Shown: piece by piece, positions 18,041 to 27,496 of the stretch
How the letters are laid out: each line of letters opens with the position of its first letter
How positions within the stretch are numbered: position 1 is the stretch's first letter
NCBI RefSeq assembly: GCF_002208095.1
Contig: NZ_CP017990.1
Span: 3,782,001-3,846,000 of the forward strand
Direction of reading: 5' to 3'
From: Enterobacter cloacae complex sp. ECNIH7
GTDB lineage: Bacteria > Pseudomonadota > Gammaproteobacteria > Enterobacterales > Enterobacteriaceae
Length of the DNA stretch: 64,000 bases
Position numbers and translations under genes: made by a program
Notes under the pieces: generated by a model
Seen by the model: the letters and a program-made list of their open reading frames with translations, nothing else
What the model was told of the DNA's origin: nothing
Database searches by the model: none

Positions 18041-19327
18041 CTGGAACACATCTCTACCACCACGCTGATCGTTATCCTGATCGTCATGGTGGTCATCTCC
18101 GCCTATTTCTCCGGCTCGGAAACCGGCATGATGACCTTAAACCGCTACCGGTTACGTCATCGTGCTAAACAGGGTAACCGTGCCGCACGTCGCGTTGAAA
18201 AACTGCTCCGCAAGCCGGATCGCCTGATAAGCCTGGTGCTCATCGGCAACAACCTTGTCAACATTCTTGCCTCAGCCCTCGGCACTATCGTCGGGATGCG
18301 CCTGTACGGCAACGCCGGGGTGGCAATTGCCACCGGCGTGCTGACGTTCGTGGTGCTGGTGTTTGCCGAAGTGCTGCCGAAAACCATCGCCGCGCTTTAC
18401 CCGGAGAAGGTCGCTTACCCGAGCAGCTTCCTGCTGGCACCGCTGCAGATCCTGATGATGCCGCTGGTCTGGCTTCTGAACATGGTGACGCGCGTCCTGA
18501 TGCGCATGGTGGGAATCAAAGCCGATGTCACCATCAGCAGCGCGCTCAGCAAAGAGGAGCTTCGCACCATCGTGAATGAATCCCGCTCGCAGATCTCCCG
18601 CCGCAATCAGGACATGCTCCTGTCGGTGCTGGATCTGGAAAAGGTGAGCGTGAACGATATCATGGTGCCGCGTAACGAAATCGTCGGTATCGACATCAAT
18701 GACGACTGGAAAGCCATCGTCCGCCAGCTGACGCACTCCCCGCACGGGCGTATTGTGCTTTACCGCGACTCGCTGGATGACGCCATCAGCATGCTGCGCG
18801 TGCGCGAAGCCTACCGTCTGATGACCGAGAAAAAAGAGTTCACCAAAGAAGTGATGCTGCGCGCCGCCGACGAGATTTACTACGTGCCGGAAGGAACCCC
18901 GCTCAGCACGCAGCTGGTGAAATTCCAGCGCAACAAGAAGAAGGTCGGCCTGGTGGTCAATGAGTACGGCGACATTCAGGGACTGGTGACGGTCGAAGAT
19001 ATTCTGGAAGAGATTGTCGGGGACTTTACCACGTCAATGTCGCCTTCCCTCGCGGAAGAGGTCACCCCGCAAAACGACGGCTCGGTGCTGATTGACGGTA
19101 GCGCGAACATTCGTGAACTCAACAAAGCCTTTAACTGGCATTTGCCGGAAGATGAGGCTCGGACCATTAACGGGATGATTCTGGAAGCGCTGGAAGAGAT
19201 CCCGGCGGCGGGCACGCGGGTGCGCATTGAGCAGTACGATATTGATATCCTGGACGTGCAGGACAATATGATTAAGCAGGTGAAAGTCCTGCCCGTTAAA
19301 CCCCTGCGCGAAAGCATCGCGGAGTAA
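18041..19327 (+). CDS. yfjD: HlyC/CorC-family membrane transporter YfjD (CorB-like), probable CTG start
   Basis: 428 residues if started at CTG 18,041 (LEHISTTTLIVIL...). The first ATG in frame, 18,086, would remove half of the first membrane helix and has no ribosome site, whereas AGGAG at 18,030-18,034 sits well before the CTG. Domains: DUF21/CNNM membrane domain (about 1-190, SGSETGMMTLNRYRLRH), two CBS domains (about 200-330, MVPRNEIVG, VNEYGDIQGLVTVEDILEEIVGD) and a CorC_HlyC domain (about 350-428). The family is linked to magnesium export and resistance. Confidence 0.92.
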   Translation: MEHISTTTLIVILIVMVVISAYFSGSETGMMTLNRYRLRHRAKQGNRAARRVEKLLRKPDRLISLVLIGNNLVNILASALGTIVGMRLYGNAGVAIATGVLTFVVLVFAEVLPKTIAALYPEKVAYPSSFLLAPLQILMMPLVWLLNMVTRVLMRMVGIKADVTISSALSKEELRTIVNESRSQISRRNQDMLLSVLDLEKVSVNDIMVPRNEIVGIDINDDWKAIVRQLTHSPHGRIVLYRDSLDDAISMLRVREAYRLMTEKKEFTKEVMLRAADEIYYVPEGTPLSTQLVKFQRNKKKVGLVVNEYGDIQGLVTVEDILEEIVGDFTTSMSPSLAEEVTPQNDGSVLIDGSANIRELNKAFNWHLPEDEARTINGMILEALEEIPAAGTRVRIEQYDIDILDVQDNMIKQVKVLPVKPLRESIAE

Positions 19328-19335
19328 GGCTGTAG

Positions 19336-19364
19336 GCCGGGTGAGGCGAACGCCGCCACCCGGC
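19336..19364. repeat. REP-type palindromic element
   Basis: GCCGGGTG-AGGCGAACGCCGCCA-CCCGGC is an imperfect palindrome of REP type, lying between the convergent yfjD and grpE stops, the usual position for REP sequences. It can act as a transcript-end stabiliser or terminator. Confidence 0.8.
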
Positions 19365-19379
19365 ACTACGGATAGCGAA

Positions 19380-19973
19380 TTACGCTTTCGCTTTCGCCAC
19401 GGTCACCATCGCCGCGCGAATGGTACGCCCGTTCAGGGTGTAACCTTTCTGCATCACGCCCAGCACCTTACCGGCTTCCACCTCTTCGGACTCCACCATC
19501 GCAATCGCCTGGTGAACGTTTGGATCCAGCGGTACGTCGGTGTCGGCAATCACTTCCACGCCAAACTTACGCACCACGTCGAGCATGGATTTCAGCGTCA
19601 GCTCGATACCTTCGATCATCGCCGCGTTGTCCGGATTCGCTTTGTCAGCCACTTCCAGCGCGCGATCGAGGCTATCAATTACCGGCAGCAGTTCGTTGAC
19701 GAATTTCTCCAGCGCAAATTTATGCGCCTTCTCAACGTCCTGCTCGGTACGGCGACGCAGGTTTTCCATTTCCGCCTTGATGCGCAGAACACCATCGCGT
19801 TCGCGATTCTGTGCTTCTACCAGTTGGGCTTCCAGATTCGCAATTTTTTCATCGCGCGGGTCCACCTGCTCAGCAGATGCGTCTGGCTCTACAGCCTCAA
19901 CTTCATCATGCTGTTCCGTGATAATTTCTTCAGGGGCTTGCCCCTCAGGCGTTTTCTGTTCTTTACTACTCAT
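19380..19973 (-). CDS. grpE: Nucleotide exchange factor GrpE
   Basis: 197 residues from ATG 19,973 ([16 protein letters not shown]), the E. coli length. The in-frame ATG at 19,997 is inside the leader. It exchanges ADP for ATP on DnaK. A long helical region (about 40-90, [22 protein letters not shown]) is followed by the beta domain ([29 protein letters not shown]). A sigma-32 promoter lies upstream. Confidence 0.99.
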   Translation of the reverse strand: MSSKEQKTPEGQAPEEIITEQHDEVEAVEPDASAEQVDPRDEKIANLEAQLVEAQNRERDGVLRIKAEMENLRRRTEQDVEKAHKFALEKFVNELLPVIDSLDRALEVADKANPDNAAMIEGIELTLKSMLDVVRKFGVEVIADTDVPLDPNVHQAIAMVESEEVEAGKVLGVMQKGYTLNGRTIRAAMVTVAKAKA

Positions 19974-20017
19974 GAATTTCTCCGCGTTTTTCTGCATTCA
20001 TCTCGCTAACTTCGCTT

Positions 20018-20049
20018 ATTATGGGGATCAGTTTCCGGGATTCAAGGGA
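20018..20049 (-). promoter_or_regulatory. Sigma-32 (RpoH) promoter of grpE
   Basis: On the minus strand: CTTGAA (-35, revcomp of 20,041-20,046), 14 bases, then CCCCATAAT (-10, around 20,018-20,026). This matches the heat-shock consensus CTTGAA / CCCCAT and the known arrangement at E. coli grpE. Confidence 0.88.
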
Positions 20050-20095
20050 ACAAGACAGATTGTCATCATTCATCAGGCACAAGGACCTCCAGAAA

Positions 20096-20974
20096 ATGAA
20101 TAATCATTTCAGGTGTATTGGGATAGTCGGGCATCCGCGTCACCCTACCGCACTAACGACACATGAAATGTTGTATCGCTGGTTGTGTAGCAAAGGCTAT
20201 GAAGTGATGGTCGAGCAGCAGATTGCGCAGGAGCTGCAGCTGAAGAGCGTCAAAACCGGCACGCTGGCGGAAATTGGCCAACAGGCCGATCTCGCCGTGG
20301 TGGTGGGCGGCGACGGCAACATGCTCGGCGCGGCCCGCACGCTGGCGCGTTATGACATTAAGGTCATCGGCATCAACCGTGGCAATCTCGGCTTTTTAAC
20401 CGATCTCGACCCGGACAATGCGCAGCAGCAGCTGGCCGACGTGCTGGAAGGGCACTATATCAGCGAAAAACGCTTTTTACTGGAAGCGCAGGTGTGCCAG
20501 CAGGACTGCCAGAAGCGCATCAGCACCGCGATTAACGAGGTAGTTCTTCACCCCGGAAAAGTGGCGCACATGATTGAATTCGAAGTTTATATCGACGAAA
20601 TCTTTGCCTTCTCCCAGCGTTCCGACGGGCTGATTATCTCCACTCCGACCGGCTCAACCGCCTACTCGCTTTCTGCCGGTGGCCCGATCCTGACGCCCTC
20701 GCTGGATGCCATTACCCTGGTGCCGATGTTCCCGCACACGCTCTCCGCCCGCCCGCTGGTTATCAACGGCGACAGCACGATACGTCTGCGCTTCTCGCAC
20801 CGCCGTAATGACCTGGAGATCAGCTGCGACAGCCAGATAGCGCTGCCGATCCAGGAAGGTGAAGATGTTCTCATTCGTCGGTGTGATTACCACCTTAATC
20901 TGATTCACCCGAAAGATTACAGCTATTTCAACACATTAAGCTCGAAGCTTGGCTGGTCAAAAAAATTGTTCTGA
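20096..20974 (+). CDS. nadK: NAD kinase
   Basis: 292 residues from ATG 20,096 ([19 protein letters not shown]), as in E. coli. It phosphorylates NAD+ to NADP+. The [14 protein letters not shown] motif (GGDG, about residues 71-74) and the later [17 protein letters not shown] motif are the catalytic and nucleotide-binding signatures. It is divergent from grpE. The extension to 20,021 would overlap the grpE heat-shock promoter. Confidence 0.99.
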   Translation: MNNHFRCIGIVGHPRHPTALTTHEMLYRWLCSKGYEVMVEQQIAQELQLKSVKTGTLAEIGQQADLAVVVGGDGNMLGAARTLARYDIKVIGINRGNLGFLTDLDPDNAQQQLADVLEGHYISEKRFLLEAQVCQQDCQKRISTAINEVVLHPGKVAHMIEFEVYIDEIFAFSQRSDGLIISTPTGSTAYSLSAGGPILTPSLDAITLVPMFPHTLSARPLVINGDSTIRLRFSHRRNDLEISCDSQIALPIQEGEDVLIRRCDYHLNLIHPKDYSYFNTLSSKLGWSKKLF

Positions 20975-20991
20975 TTTTGCATCCAGTACTT

Positions 20992-21033
20992 TACTGTATA
21001 AAAAACCAGTTTATACTGTATGGAAACACAGTT
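20992..21033 (+). promoter_or_regulatory. Two LexA (SOS) boxes before recN
   Basis: Box 1 is TACTGTATAAAAAACCAGTT (20,992-21,011), CTGT-N8-CCAG, one mismatch from CTGT-N8-ACAG. Box 2 is TACTGTATGGAAACACAGTT (21,014-21,033), a perfect CTGT-N8-ACAG. Paired boxes at this place are known for E. coli recN, a strongly SOS-induced gene. Confidence 0.92.
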
Positions 21034-21060
21034 ATGGTTTTTCATACAGGAAAACAATTA

Positions 21061-22721
21061 TGCTGGCACAACTGACCATCAGCAACTTTGCCATTGTTCG
21101 TGAGCTTGAGATCGATTTCCACAGCGGCATGACGGCGATCACCGGGGAAACCGGTGCAGGTAAATCCATTGCCATTGATGCCCTCGGCTTGTGCCTTGGC
21201 GGCCGCGCAGAGGGCGACATGGTGCGCATGGGCGCAAACCGTGCCGATCTGTGCGCCCGCTTCTCCCTGAAAGACACCCCTGCAGCCCAGCGCTGGCTGG
21301 AGCAAAACCAGCTTGAAGATGGACGTGAGTGTTTACTTCGCCGCGTGATCAGCAGCGACGGTCGTTCACGTGGCTTTATCAACGGCACGGCGGTCCCGCT
21401 CTCCCAGCTTCGCGAACTCGGCCAGCTGCTTATCCAGATCCACGGTCAGCACGCGCATCAGCAACTCGTCAAACCTGAACAGCAGAAAGCGCTGCTCGAT
21501 GGCTACGCGGGTGAGTACGCGCTTACTCAGCTTATGGCGGAACACTATCGCCAGTGGCATCAGAGCTGCCGTGAACTTGCCCAGCACCAGCAGCAAAGCC
21601 AGGAGCGCGCCGCACGTGCGGAGCTGCTGGCGTACCAGCTTAAAGAGCTGAACGAATTCAACCCGCAGCCGGGTGAGTTTGAGCAAATAGACGAAGAGTA
21701 CAAACGTCTGGCGAACAGCGGCCACCTGCTCTCAACCAGCCAGAATGCGCTCAACCTGCTGGCGGATGGCGAAGACGTGAACCTGCAGAGCCAGCTGTAT
21801 AACGTCCGCCAGCTCATTACCGAACTGGTCGGCATGGACAGCAAGCTTTCTGGCGTCCTGGATATGCTGGAAGAAGCGGCGATTCAGATCTCCGAAGCCA
21901 GTGACGAACTGCGCCACTACTGTGAACGTCTGGATCTCGATCCGAACCGTCTGTTTGAGCTGGAGCAGCGTATCTCCCGTCAAATTTCACTGGCGCGCAA
22001 GCACCACGTCACGCCGGAAGAGCTGCCAGGATTCTATCAGTCTCTGCTGGAAGAACAGCAGCAGCTTGACGATCAGGCTGACTCGCAGGAGACCCTCTCT
22101 CTCGCGGTGAACCTGCACCATGAACAGGCGCTGGCGACAGCGCAAAAGCTGCATGAAATCCGTCAGCATTACGCTCAGGAGCTAAGCCAGCACATCACCG
22201 ACAGCATGCACACGCTGGCGATGCCGCACGGTATCTTCACCATCGATGTTCGCTTTGAAGAGAACCACCTGACGGCAGAAGGTGCGGACCGCATCGAGTT
22301 CCGCGTCACTACCAACCCGGGGCAGCCACTGCAGGCGATCTCCAAAGTGGCATCCGGCGGTGAACTGTCGCGTATTGCACTGGCGATTCAGGTGATTACC
22401 GCGCGTAAAATGGAAACCCCGGCGCTGATTTTCGATGAAGTGGATGTCGGCATCAGCGGCCCAACGGCGGCGGTGGTGGGTAAACTGCTGCGCCAGCTAG
22501 GCGAATCAACGCAGGTGATGTGTGTCACCCACCTGCCGCAGGTCGCGGGCTGTGGTCATCATCACTTTATCGTCAACAAAGAAACCGACGGTGAAATGAC
22601 CGAAACGCACATGAAGCCGCTGGATAAACGTGCGCGTCTGCAGGAGCTGGCTCGCCTGCTCGGCGGCAGCGAAGTCACCCGTAATACGCTCGCAAACGCG
22701 AAAGAACTGCTGGCAGCATAA
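21061..22721 (+). CDS. recN: DNA repair protein RecN (SMC-like)
   Basis: 553 residues from ATG 21,061 ([19 protein letters not shown]), E. coli length. An SMC-like ATPase for double-strand break repair. Walker A GETGAGKS at about residues 29-36, central coiled coils, then the ABC signature [13 protein letters not shown], Walker [18 protein letters not shown] and H-loop [11 protein letters not shown] control is supported by the two LexA boxes directly upstream. Confidence 0.99.
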
Positions 22722-22859
22722 ACTTTTTCGGGATCTCAGGGTCATACAGAACAACAAAAACGCCGCCAGACCGGTTTCAAAGTGGGGCAAGGTCTATTAT
22801 CATCGGCATATTACATATGAGCCGCGTTCTGCTCGGGCCCTAAAAGGAATCAAATCACT

Positions 22860-23198
22860 ATGCGTTGTAAAATGCTGACCGCTGCCGCAGCGGTTCTTCT
22901 GATGTTGACCGCAGGCTGTTCCACTCTGGAGAAAGTGGTTTACCGTCCTGACATCAACCAGGGGAACTACCTTACCCCTAACGATGTGTCCAAAATCCGT
23001 GTGGGGATGACACAACAGCAGGTCGCTTATACACTGGGAACCCCGATGATGTCCGATCCGTTCGGCACTAACACCTGGTTCTATGTATTCCGTCAGAAGC
23101 CGGGCCACGAAGATGCGACCCAACAGACCCTGACGCTGACCTTCAGCAGCGCCGGTGTGTTGACCAACATCGACAACAAGCCTGCCCTGACTAAGTAA
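22860..23198 (+). CDS. bamE: Outer membrane assembly lipoprotein BamE (SmpA)
   Basis: 112 residues. The signal peptide ends in the lipobox LTAGC (Cys about residue 19). The mature part contains [11 protein letters not shown] and [20 protein letters not shown], the SmpA/OmlA fold signature. It is a subunit of the BAM complex that inserts outer-membrane beta-barrel proteins. A terminator follows at 23,216-23,243. Confidence 0.99.
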   Translation: MRCKMLTAAAAVLLMLTAGCSTLEKVVYRPDINQGNYLTPNDVSKIRVGMTQQQVAYTLGTPMMSDPFGTNTWFYVFRQKPGHEDATQQTLTLTFSSAGVLTNIDNKPALTK

Positions 23199-23215
23199 TC
23201 AGAAGTCAGAAATGC

Positions 23216-23243
23216 AAAAAGGTGCTCATTGAGCACCTTTTTT
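23216..23243 (+). terminator. Intrinsic terminator after bamE
   Basis: A5-GGTGCTC-ATT-GAGCACC-T6, a symmetrical hairpin that can work in both directions, between the convergent bamE and rnfH. Confidence 0.9.
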
Positions 23244-23256
23244 GTTTTTCTTTTAT

Positions 23257-23293
23257 CCCCTCGCCCCTGTGGGGAGAGGGTCAGGGTGAGGGG
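23257..23293. repeat. GC-rich palindromic intergenic repeat
   Basis: CCCCTCGCCCCTGTGGGGAG followed by AGGGTCAGGGTGAGGGG: a palindrome-like element (CCCCTC...GAGGGG, CCCC-TGT-GGGG) of the type scattered in intergenic regions of Enterobacter and Klebsiella. It sits between bamE and rnfH. Confidence 0.65.
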
Positions 23294-23301
23294 AAAACAC
23301 G

Positions 23302-23589
23302 CTACTTAGCCGTTTTCTCCGCACGCTGACGACGCAGCTCTTTCGGGTCGGCAATCAGCGGACGATAAATCTCCACCCGGTCGCCCTCTTTCAGCACATC
23401 ACCCAGCTTCACCGGACGGCTATAAATCCCGACCTTATTTTTCGCCAGGTCAATATCGCTGCGAAGTTCGAGGATGCCGGACGCGCGGATAGCCGCCTCA
23501 ACGGTTGCCCCCTCTTCCAGCGTCACGCGCTGCAGATACTGCTTCTCCGGCAGCGCGTAGACCACTTCTACAGCAATCTTATGCGACAC
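23302..23589 (-). CDS. rnfH: RnfH family ubiquitin-fold protein
   Basis: 95 residues from GTG 23,589 ([21 protein letters not shown]). The open frame extends upstream into ratA, but the E. coli homologue begins here. RnfH is a beta-grasp protein and the partner gene of ratA. Its tail ([10 protein letters not shown]) lacks a diglycine, so it is not an obvious conjugation substrate. It overlaps the ratA stop by 11 bases. Confidence 0.95.
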   Translation of the reverse strand: MSHKIAVEVVYALPEKQYLQRVTLEEGATVEAAIRASGILELRSDIDLAKNKVGIYSRPVKLGDVLKEGDRVEIYRPLIADPKELRRQRAEKTAK

Positions 23590-24016
23590 TGTAAACCTCT
23601 TTGGCGCGGGTGGTGAACGCCTGAACCATATTGGACGCCAGCTCTTTAAAGATGCGGCCAAACGCCAGCTCAATCAGCTTATTGGTAAATTCAAAGTCCA
23701 GCTGGAACTCGATGCGACAGGCGTCAGCGCTCAGCGGCGTAAACTTCCAGCCCCCCATCAGGGTTTTAAACGGACCATCCACCAGATGCATCAAAATACT
23801 CTGATTGCTGGTCAGCGTATTACGGGTGGTGAACGTCTTGCTGATCCCCGCTTTGGAGACATCCACCGCCGCGGTCATCTGCGTCGGGCCGGACTCCAGA
23901 ACGCGGCTCCCGGTGCATCCCGGAATAAATTCTGGATAGGACTGAACATCGTTCACTAACTGATACATTTGTTCCGCGCTGTAAGGCACGAGCGCAGTAC
24001 GGCTAATCTGAGGCAT
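23579..24016 (-). CDS. ratA: RatA (START/COQ10-like coenzyme Q-binding protein)
   Basis: 145 residues from ATG 24,016 ([23 protein letters not shown]). An in-frame ATG at 24,055 would give the 158-residue form. It contains the [13 protein letters not shown] and [17 protein letters not shown] segments of the polyketide cyclase/COQ10 family. It is reported in E. coli both as a ubiquinone-related START protein and as an inhibitor of 70S association. Paired with rnfH, divergent from smpB. Confidence 0.95.
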   Translation of the reverse strand: MPQISRTALVPYSAEQMYQLVNDVQSYPEFIPGCTGSRVLESGPTQMTAAVDVSKAGISKTFTTRNTLTSNQSILMHLVDGPFKTLMGGWKFTPLSADACRIEFQLDFEFTNKLIELAFGRIFKELASNMVQAFTTRAKEVYSVA

Positions 24017-24172
24017 AGCATTTCCCATGGTCACACAACGGACAAATAATAACATTTATCACCTGTTAAAAAAACGCTAAGCCTCATCTCGTGCTAAGAT
24101 AGCGCGTTAGACCTCACAGGACGCAATGAGGTGACTTTTTGAAATCAGATTACCGACGGCTTTACGACACTT

Positions 24173-24655
24173 ATGACGAAGAAAAAAGCACATAAACCAG
24201 GCTCGGCGACCATTGCGCTCAACAAGCGTGCTCGCCACGAGTATTTCATTGAAGAAGAATTCGAAGCTGGCCTTGCGTTGCAGGGCTGGGAAGTAAAATC
24301 GCTGCGCGCCGGGAAAGCCAACATCGGCGATAGCTACGTGATCCTGAAAGATGGCGAAGCCTTCCTGTTCGGCGCGAACTTTACGCCGCTTACCGTCGCC
24401 TCCTCACACTACGTGTGTGACCCAACGCGCACCCGCAAGCTTCTGCTGAACAAGCGTGAGCTGGAATCCCTCTACGGACGCATCAACCGTGAAGGTTTCA
24501 CCGTGGTAGCCCTGTCGCTGTACTGGAAAAACGCATGGTGCAAAGTGAAAGTTGGCGTCGCGAAAGGTAAAAAACAGCACGACAAACGTACTGACCTGAA
24601 AGAGCGCGAGTGGCAGCTTGATAAAGCGCGCATTATGAAAAACGCAGGACGTTGA
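24173..24655 (+). CDS. smpB: SsrA-binding protein SmpB
   Basis: 160 residues, E. coli length. It binds tmRNA and is essential for trans-translation. Visible signatures are [20 protein letters not shown] and [14 protein letters not shown], and the basic C-terminal tail that occupies the empty mRNA channel. It lies immediately before ssrA, its RNA partner. Confidence 0.99.
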   Translation: MTKKKAHKPGSATIALNKRARHEYFIEEEFEAGLALQGWEVKSLRAGKANIGDSYVILKDGEAFLFGANFTPLTVASSHYVCDPTRTRKLLLNKRELESLYGRINREGFTVVALSLYWKNAWCKVKVGVAKGKKQHDKRTDLKEREWQLDKARIMKNAGR

Positions 24656-24723
24656 TTCTGCACACTTATTGTACTATTCAATAAGTTAGCGTTCCGGGCT
24701 GGTATCCAGGAAGTGAAATCTGG

Positions 24724-24729
24724 TATACT
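24724..24729 (+). promoter_or_regulatory. -10 element of the ssrA promoter
   Basis: TATACT lies 15 bases before the mature tmRNA 5' end at 24,745. The primary transcript would start a few bases downstream of it and be trimmed. No strong -35 is seen. Confidence 0.6.
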
Positions 24730-24744
24730 TAGTTCAACACTATT

Positions 24745-25108
24745 GGGGCTGATTCTGGATTCGACGGGATTTGCGAAACCCAAGGTGCATGCCGAGGGGC
24801 GGTTTGCCTCGTTAAAAGCCGCAAAAAAATAGTCGCAAACGACGAAAACTACGCTTTAGCAGCTTAATAACCTGCTCTGAGCCCTCTCTCCCTAGCTTCC
24901 GCTCTTAAGACGGGGATCAAAGAGAGGTCAAACCCAAAAGAGATCGCGTGGAAGCCCTGCCTGGGGTTGAAGCGTTAAAACTAATCAGGCTAGTTCGTTA
25001 GTGGCGTGTCTGTCCGCAGCTGGCGTGCGAATGTAAAGACAAACTAAGCATGTAGTACCGAGGATGTAGAAATTTCGGACGCGGGTTCAACTCCCGCCAG
25101 CTCCACCA
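24745..25108 (+). ncRNA. ssrA: Transfer-messenger RNA (tmRNA)
   Basis: 364 bases from GGGGCTGATTCTGGATTCGA to CCACCA. The 5' and 3' ends pair as the tRNA-Ala-like domain, and the T-arm GGGTTCAACTCCCGCC is near the 3' end. The tag frame at 24,835-24,867 is GCA AAC GAC GAA AAC TAC GCT TTA GCA GCT TAA, coding ANDENYALAA. The last 45 bases are repeated at 55,471-55,515 as the attachment core. Integration reconstitutes the gene, so it stays functional. Confidence 0.99.
25064..25108 (+). repeat. attL: attL of prophage 2 (45-bp core, 3' end of ssrA)
   Basis: This 45-base segment, from ATGTAGAAATTTCGGACGCG to the CCACCA end, is repeated exactly at 55,471-55,515. It covers the T arm and acceptor of tmRNA, a classic integration target. 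Confidence 0.95.
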
Positions 25109-25116
25109 AACAAAAC

Positions 25117-25147
25117 AAGGGGTTACGTGAAAACGTAGCCCCTTTTT
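25117..25147 (+). terminator. Terminator hairpin just inside attL
   Basis: The stem AAGGGGTTACGT-GAAA-ACGTAGCCCCTT (one G-T pair) is followed by T5. It would end ssrA transcription. It closely resembles 13,527-13,553 at the end of prophage 1, so it appears to be carried by the phage. Confidence 0.8.
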
Positions 25148-25156
25148 ATTTAGTAG

Positions 25157-25174
25157 TGGCGGCAAAATGGCGAC
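25157..25174 (+). other. Putative integrase arm-type site near attL
   Basis: TGGCGGCAAAATGGCGAC. Near-copies lie at 13,497-13,514 (minus strand, prophage 1) and 55,358-55,375 (just after int). A repeated motif flanking att cores fits integrase arm binding. Confidence 0.55.
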
Positions 25175-25204
25175 AGACATTTATCCATTAAAGAGACTAC
25201 CGAC

Positions 25205-25588
25205 GTGAAAAAATCTCTAATTGCCTTATTACTTCTTACCAGCGCCAGCTCCTATGCAGACAAGATTCCGGTTTCGATTGAGAATGTCATTGCTGGCACA
25301 AATGCTCGTGAGCATAGTCTTAAAAATGGTGAACTCACTGTCAGATATGACCGTTCAAAAGTGACGCAGAATATGGCTACCGCCATGTTTGACTGGATAT
25401 GTAATGACTATTTCATGAATAAATGGAAGCCGGAGACAATAAAAAGGGTCACGCTTCTGAACGTCACACGCGATCAAGGTTACAAAATTGATGCTGGCGG
25501 GAATGAGTGTAAGAAAAGTGGCTCTATGACTTTTGAACAAGAGAAAGCCTATAAAGCCAATATCATCGAAAACGCTACTCAGTTCTAA
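25205..25588 (+). CDS. Small exported protein of unknown function (prophage cargo)
   Basis: 127 residues. The N-terminus MKKSLIALLLLTSASSYA is a clear Sec signal peptide with cleavage likely after SYA. The mature part has two cysteines (in FDWICNDY and GGNECKKS) that could form a disulfide in the periplasm. It is AT-rich relative to the tail genes, transcribed against them, and placed between ogr and attL, where P2-like phages carry lysogenic-conversion genes. I do not recognise the family. It is probably expressed from the lysogen. Confidence 0.75.
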   Translation: MKKSLIALLLLTSASSYADKIPVSIENVIAGTNAREHSLKNGELTVRYDRSKVTQNMATAMFDWICNDYFMNKWKPETIKRVTLLNVTRDQGYKIDAGGNECKKSGSMTFEQEKAYKANIIENATQF

Positions 25589-25627
25589 TGACACTCCATT
25601 TGTAAGCCAAATGGCGATAAAGACTCT

Positions 25628-25846
25628 TCAAAAATTCATGTGCCCTTGTCCGCCTGCTGCTGGATGAGGAGGAGCGTTATTTACTATGGCTGGCGTAACG
25701 ATAAACCGCACTACTGTTTCATGAGTGACAAAGGTGCTACCGCAATTGATATTCTGACACTGGCAGTAACGTTCTTTTGTGCTATCAGTGACCTGAAAGC
25801 TGCTCCTAGTGTGCGCTGAGTGCCCACACTTTGGACAATTCATCAT
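25628..25846 (-). CDS. ogr: Ogr late-gene transcription activator
   Basis: 72 residues from ATG 25,846 (MMNCPKCGHSAHTRSSFQV), with GGAG nine bases upstream. The frame extends to 25,891 but family members start here. It carries C-x2-C and the CQCQNINCGSTFVTHETVVRF zinc-binding segment. It should activate the minus-strand late promoters, where three TGT-N12-ACA boxes are visible. Not identical to the prophage 1 Ogr. Confidence 0.93.
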   Translation of the reverse strand: MMNCPKCGHSAHTRSSFQVTDSTKERYCQCQNINCGSTFVTHETVVRFIVTPAIVNNAPPHPAAGGQGHMNF

Positions 25847-25913
25847 CTTGGGTTTCTCCGCTGCCATTGGGCTCTCAATAATGATACACAAATAATCAAT
25901 ATTGAGAACCCAT

Positions 25914-27014
25914 TTATTCTATTTCTATATCATCAATCTTTACTTCTAGCTCCAAGCTGGTAGTGAAACCATTATCCGGGCTGACCGTATGCGTCAAAGT
26001 TGTAATGGTCCATTCGGCATCGTCGATAGGCAACTTAAAGCCGCTTACCTTTACTGGCATTTCGGTGTAGAGATCTGCCCGGCCCTCTGCGAGCTGCAGG
26101 GAGAATGACGCAACACCACGCTGCAGACGCTCCCATTGCATTTTTGCCGCACGCTCAGCATTGCTGCGATTTGCGTAAGTGCGGTTAAGAACCAGCACAT
26201 TTTCATCCGTTCCTACCAGATAATCACCCTGTTTTGCTTCCGGCTCTTTGGGTGTGGTGGTTTTCTTCCGACGGCGCTTAACTCTGGTTGTTTCTTTTTT
26301 CTTTGGTTCACGGGTATGCAGCCAGCTGGCAATAACGCCGGTATAGGCACCACGATCAGCCAGGGTAAAACGATGACCGTCACCAGCCTTACGCTCAATG
26401 GTGATTACCGGCAGCGGCTTACCGCTCGCCGTTTTTCCCTGCCCCTGCCTGATAAACAACAGGTTTCCATCCTTAACGGAAGCAATCGCGCCGTACTGGC
26501 GCGCCAGCTTCATCAGGAAACTGGCATCGCTTTCATTGGTCTGGTCCATGTGATCCAGCGCCTTGTCCGTCAGGTCTTTACCCAGCGCCATTTTGAGGTT
26601 ATGCCGTGCTGCAATTTCCTTTACCACAGCTCCAACGGTTGTCTGGTGCCATGACTTTTCGCGCCGGGTGTTGAGGGTTTCACGGAAATCAGCGCTACGG
26701 GCACGGATAGTCAGACGATCAGGAGCACCGCTGTGCTCAATCTCATCCACCGTAAATGCCCCTTTTGGGAAAAGCGGCTGGCCCTTCCACCCCAGCGCCA
26801 GCTGAATAACGGCACCACGTCGCGGCAGAACGATCTGCCCGTCGGCGTCGTCCAGCTCCAGATCAAGCTGGTCAGCCTCAAAACCCCGGTTATCGGTCAG
26901 CGTCAGACTCATCAGGCGCGCATCCAGCGCGGTGGTCACGTCCTTACCTTCAATAGTGATACTGAAAGCCGGGCTTCTGCTGTTCAGGTCAAAAAGATCA
27001 GAGCTAAAATTCAC
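25914..27014 (-). CDS. D: Tail protein D (baseplate hub)
   Basis: 366 residues. LTLTDNRGFEADQLDLELDD, GAFTVDEIEHSGAPDRLTIRARSADF and the C-terminal LELEVKIDD parallel prophage 1 D. A lysine- and arginine-rich, poorly conserved insert lies at about residues 235-260. It forms the hub with spike V. It overlaps U by 4 bases. Confidence 0.93.
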   Translation of the reverse strand: MNFSSDLFDLNSRSPAFSITIEGKDVTTALDARLMSLTLTDNRGFEADQLDLELDDADGQIVLPRRGAVIQLALGWKGQPLFPKGAFTVDEIEHSGAPDRLTIRARSADFRETLNTRREKSWHQTTVGAVVKEIAARHNLKMALGKDLTDKALDHMDQTNESDASFLMKLARQYGAIASVKDGNLLFIRQGQGKTASGKPLPVITIERKAGDGHRFTLADRGAYTGVIASWLHTREPKKKETTRVKRRRKKTTTPKEPEAKQGDYLVGTDENVLVLNRTYANRSNAERAAKMQWERLQRGVASFSLQLAEGRADLYTEMPVKVSGFKLPIDDAEWTITTLTHTVSPDNGFTTSLELEVKIDDIEIE

Positions 27015-27496
27015 TGCAGCAACCCTCCAACCGTATTTTTAATATTACCTATCGCAGACGTTGCAGAGTCCTGCAGGTTACTGAGCTGATCGCTGAGACT
27101 GCCGAACATATCAGACAGCGACTCATCAACCCTTTTCAGGGTCAGCGTAAACTCAATACGGCGAGGCATTCCGCTTTCAAAAAACTCTGTTTTTGTCTGA
27201 CTCAGGCTCTCGATCACAAACATGCCGTAAATGGTCCCGCTTCCCTCAATCAGAGGCCATGCTTTGCCCAGCTCTGCCATTTGCTCCAGCGCGAGCAATG
27301 ACAGCCTGCCCCCGGTGACTTCCGGCAGCAGTACGCCAGATAACGTCAGCGAGTCATTATCCGGGCCAAGAAACTGCGTTGATGGTCGCCGGTTCACCCG
27401 ACTGTTGGCGGCGTGTCGCCAGCTTCGCTGATACTGCAGCTCCTGATATGGCACTGTACGCAGCATGAAGACATATAACCCCAGTACCATCATCAT
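27011..27496 (-). CDS. U: Tail protein U
   Basis: 161 residues (three adjacent ATGs at 27,496, 27,493 and 27,490 are possible starts). LRTVPYQELQYQRSWRHAANSRVN and LSLLALEQMAELGKAWPLIEG match P2 gpU. It is needed for tail assembly. It overlaps the T stop and the D start. Confidence 0.92.
   Translation of the reverse strand: MMMVLGLYVFMLRTVPYQELQYQRSWRHAANSRVNRRPSTQFLGPDNDSLTLSGVLLPEVTGGRLSLLALEQMAELGKAWPLIEGSGTIYGMFVIESLSQTKTEFFESGMPRRIEFTLTLKRVDESLSDMFGSLSDQLSNLQDSATSAIGNIKNTVGGLLQ

Noticed and set aside
23302..23589. RnfH as a conjugated ubiquitin-like partner of the island E2-E1 enzyme
   Set aside because: It has a beta-grasp fold, but its C-terminus is [10 protein letters not shown] without glycine, and it is a conserved core gene paired with ratA.
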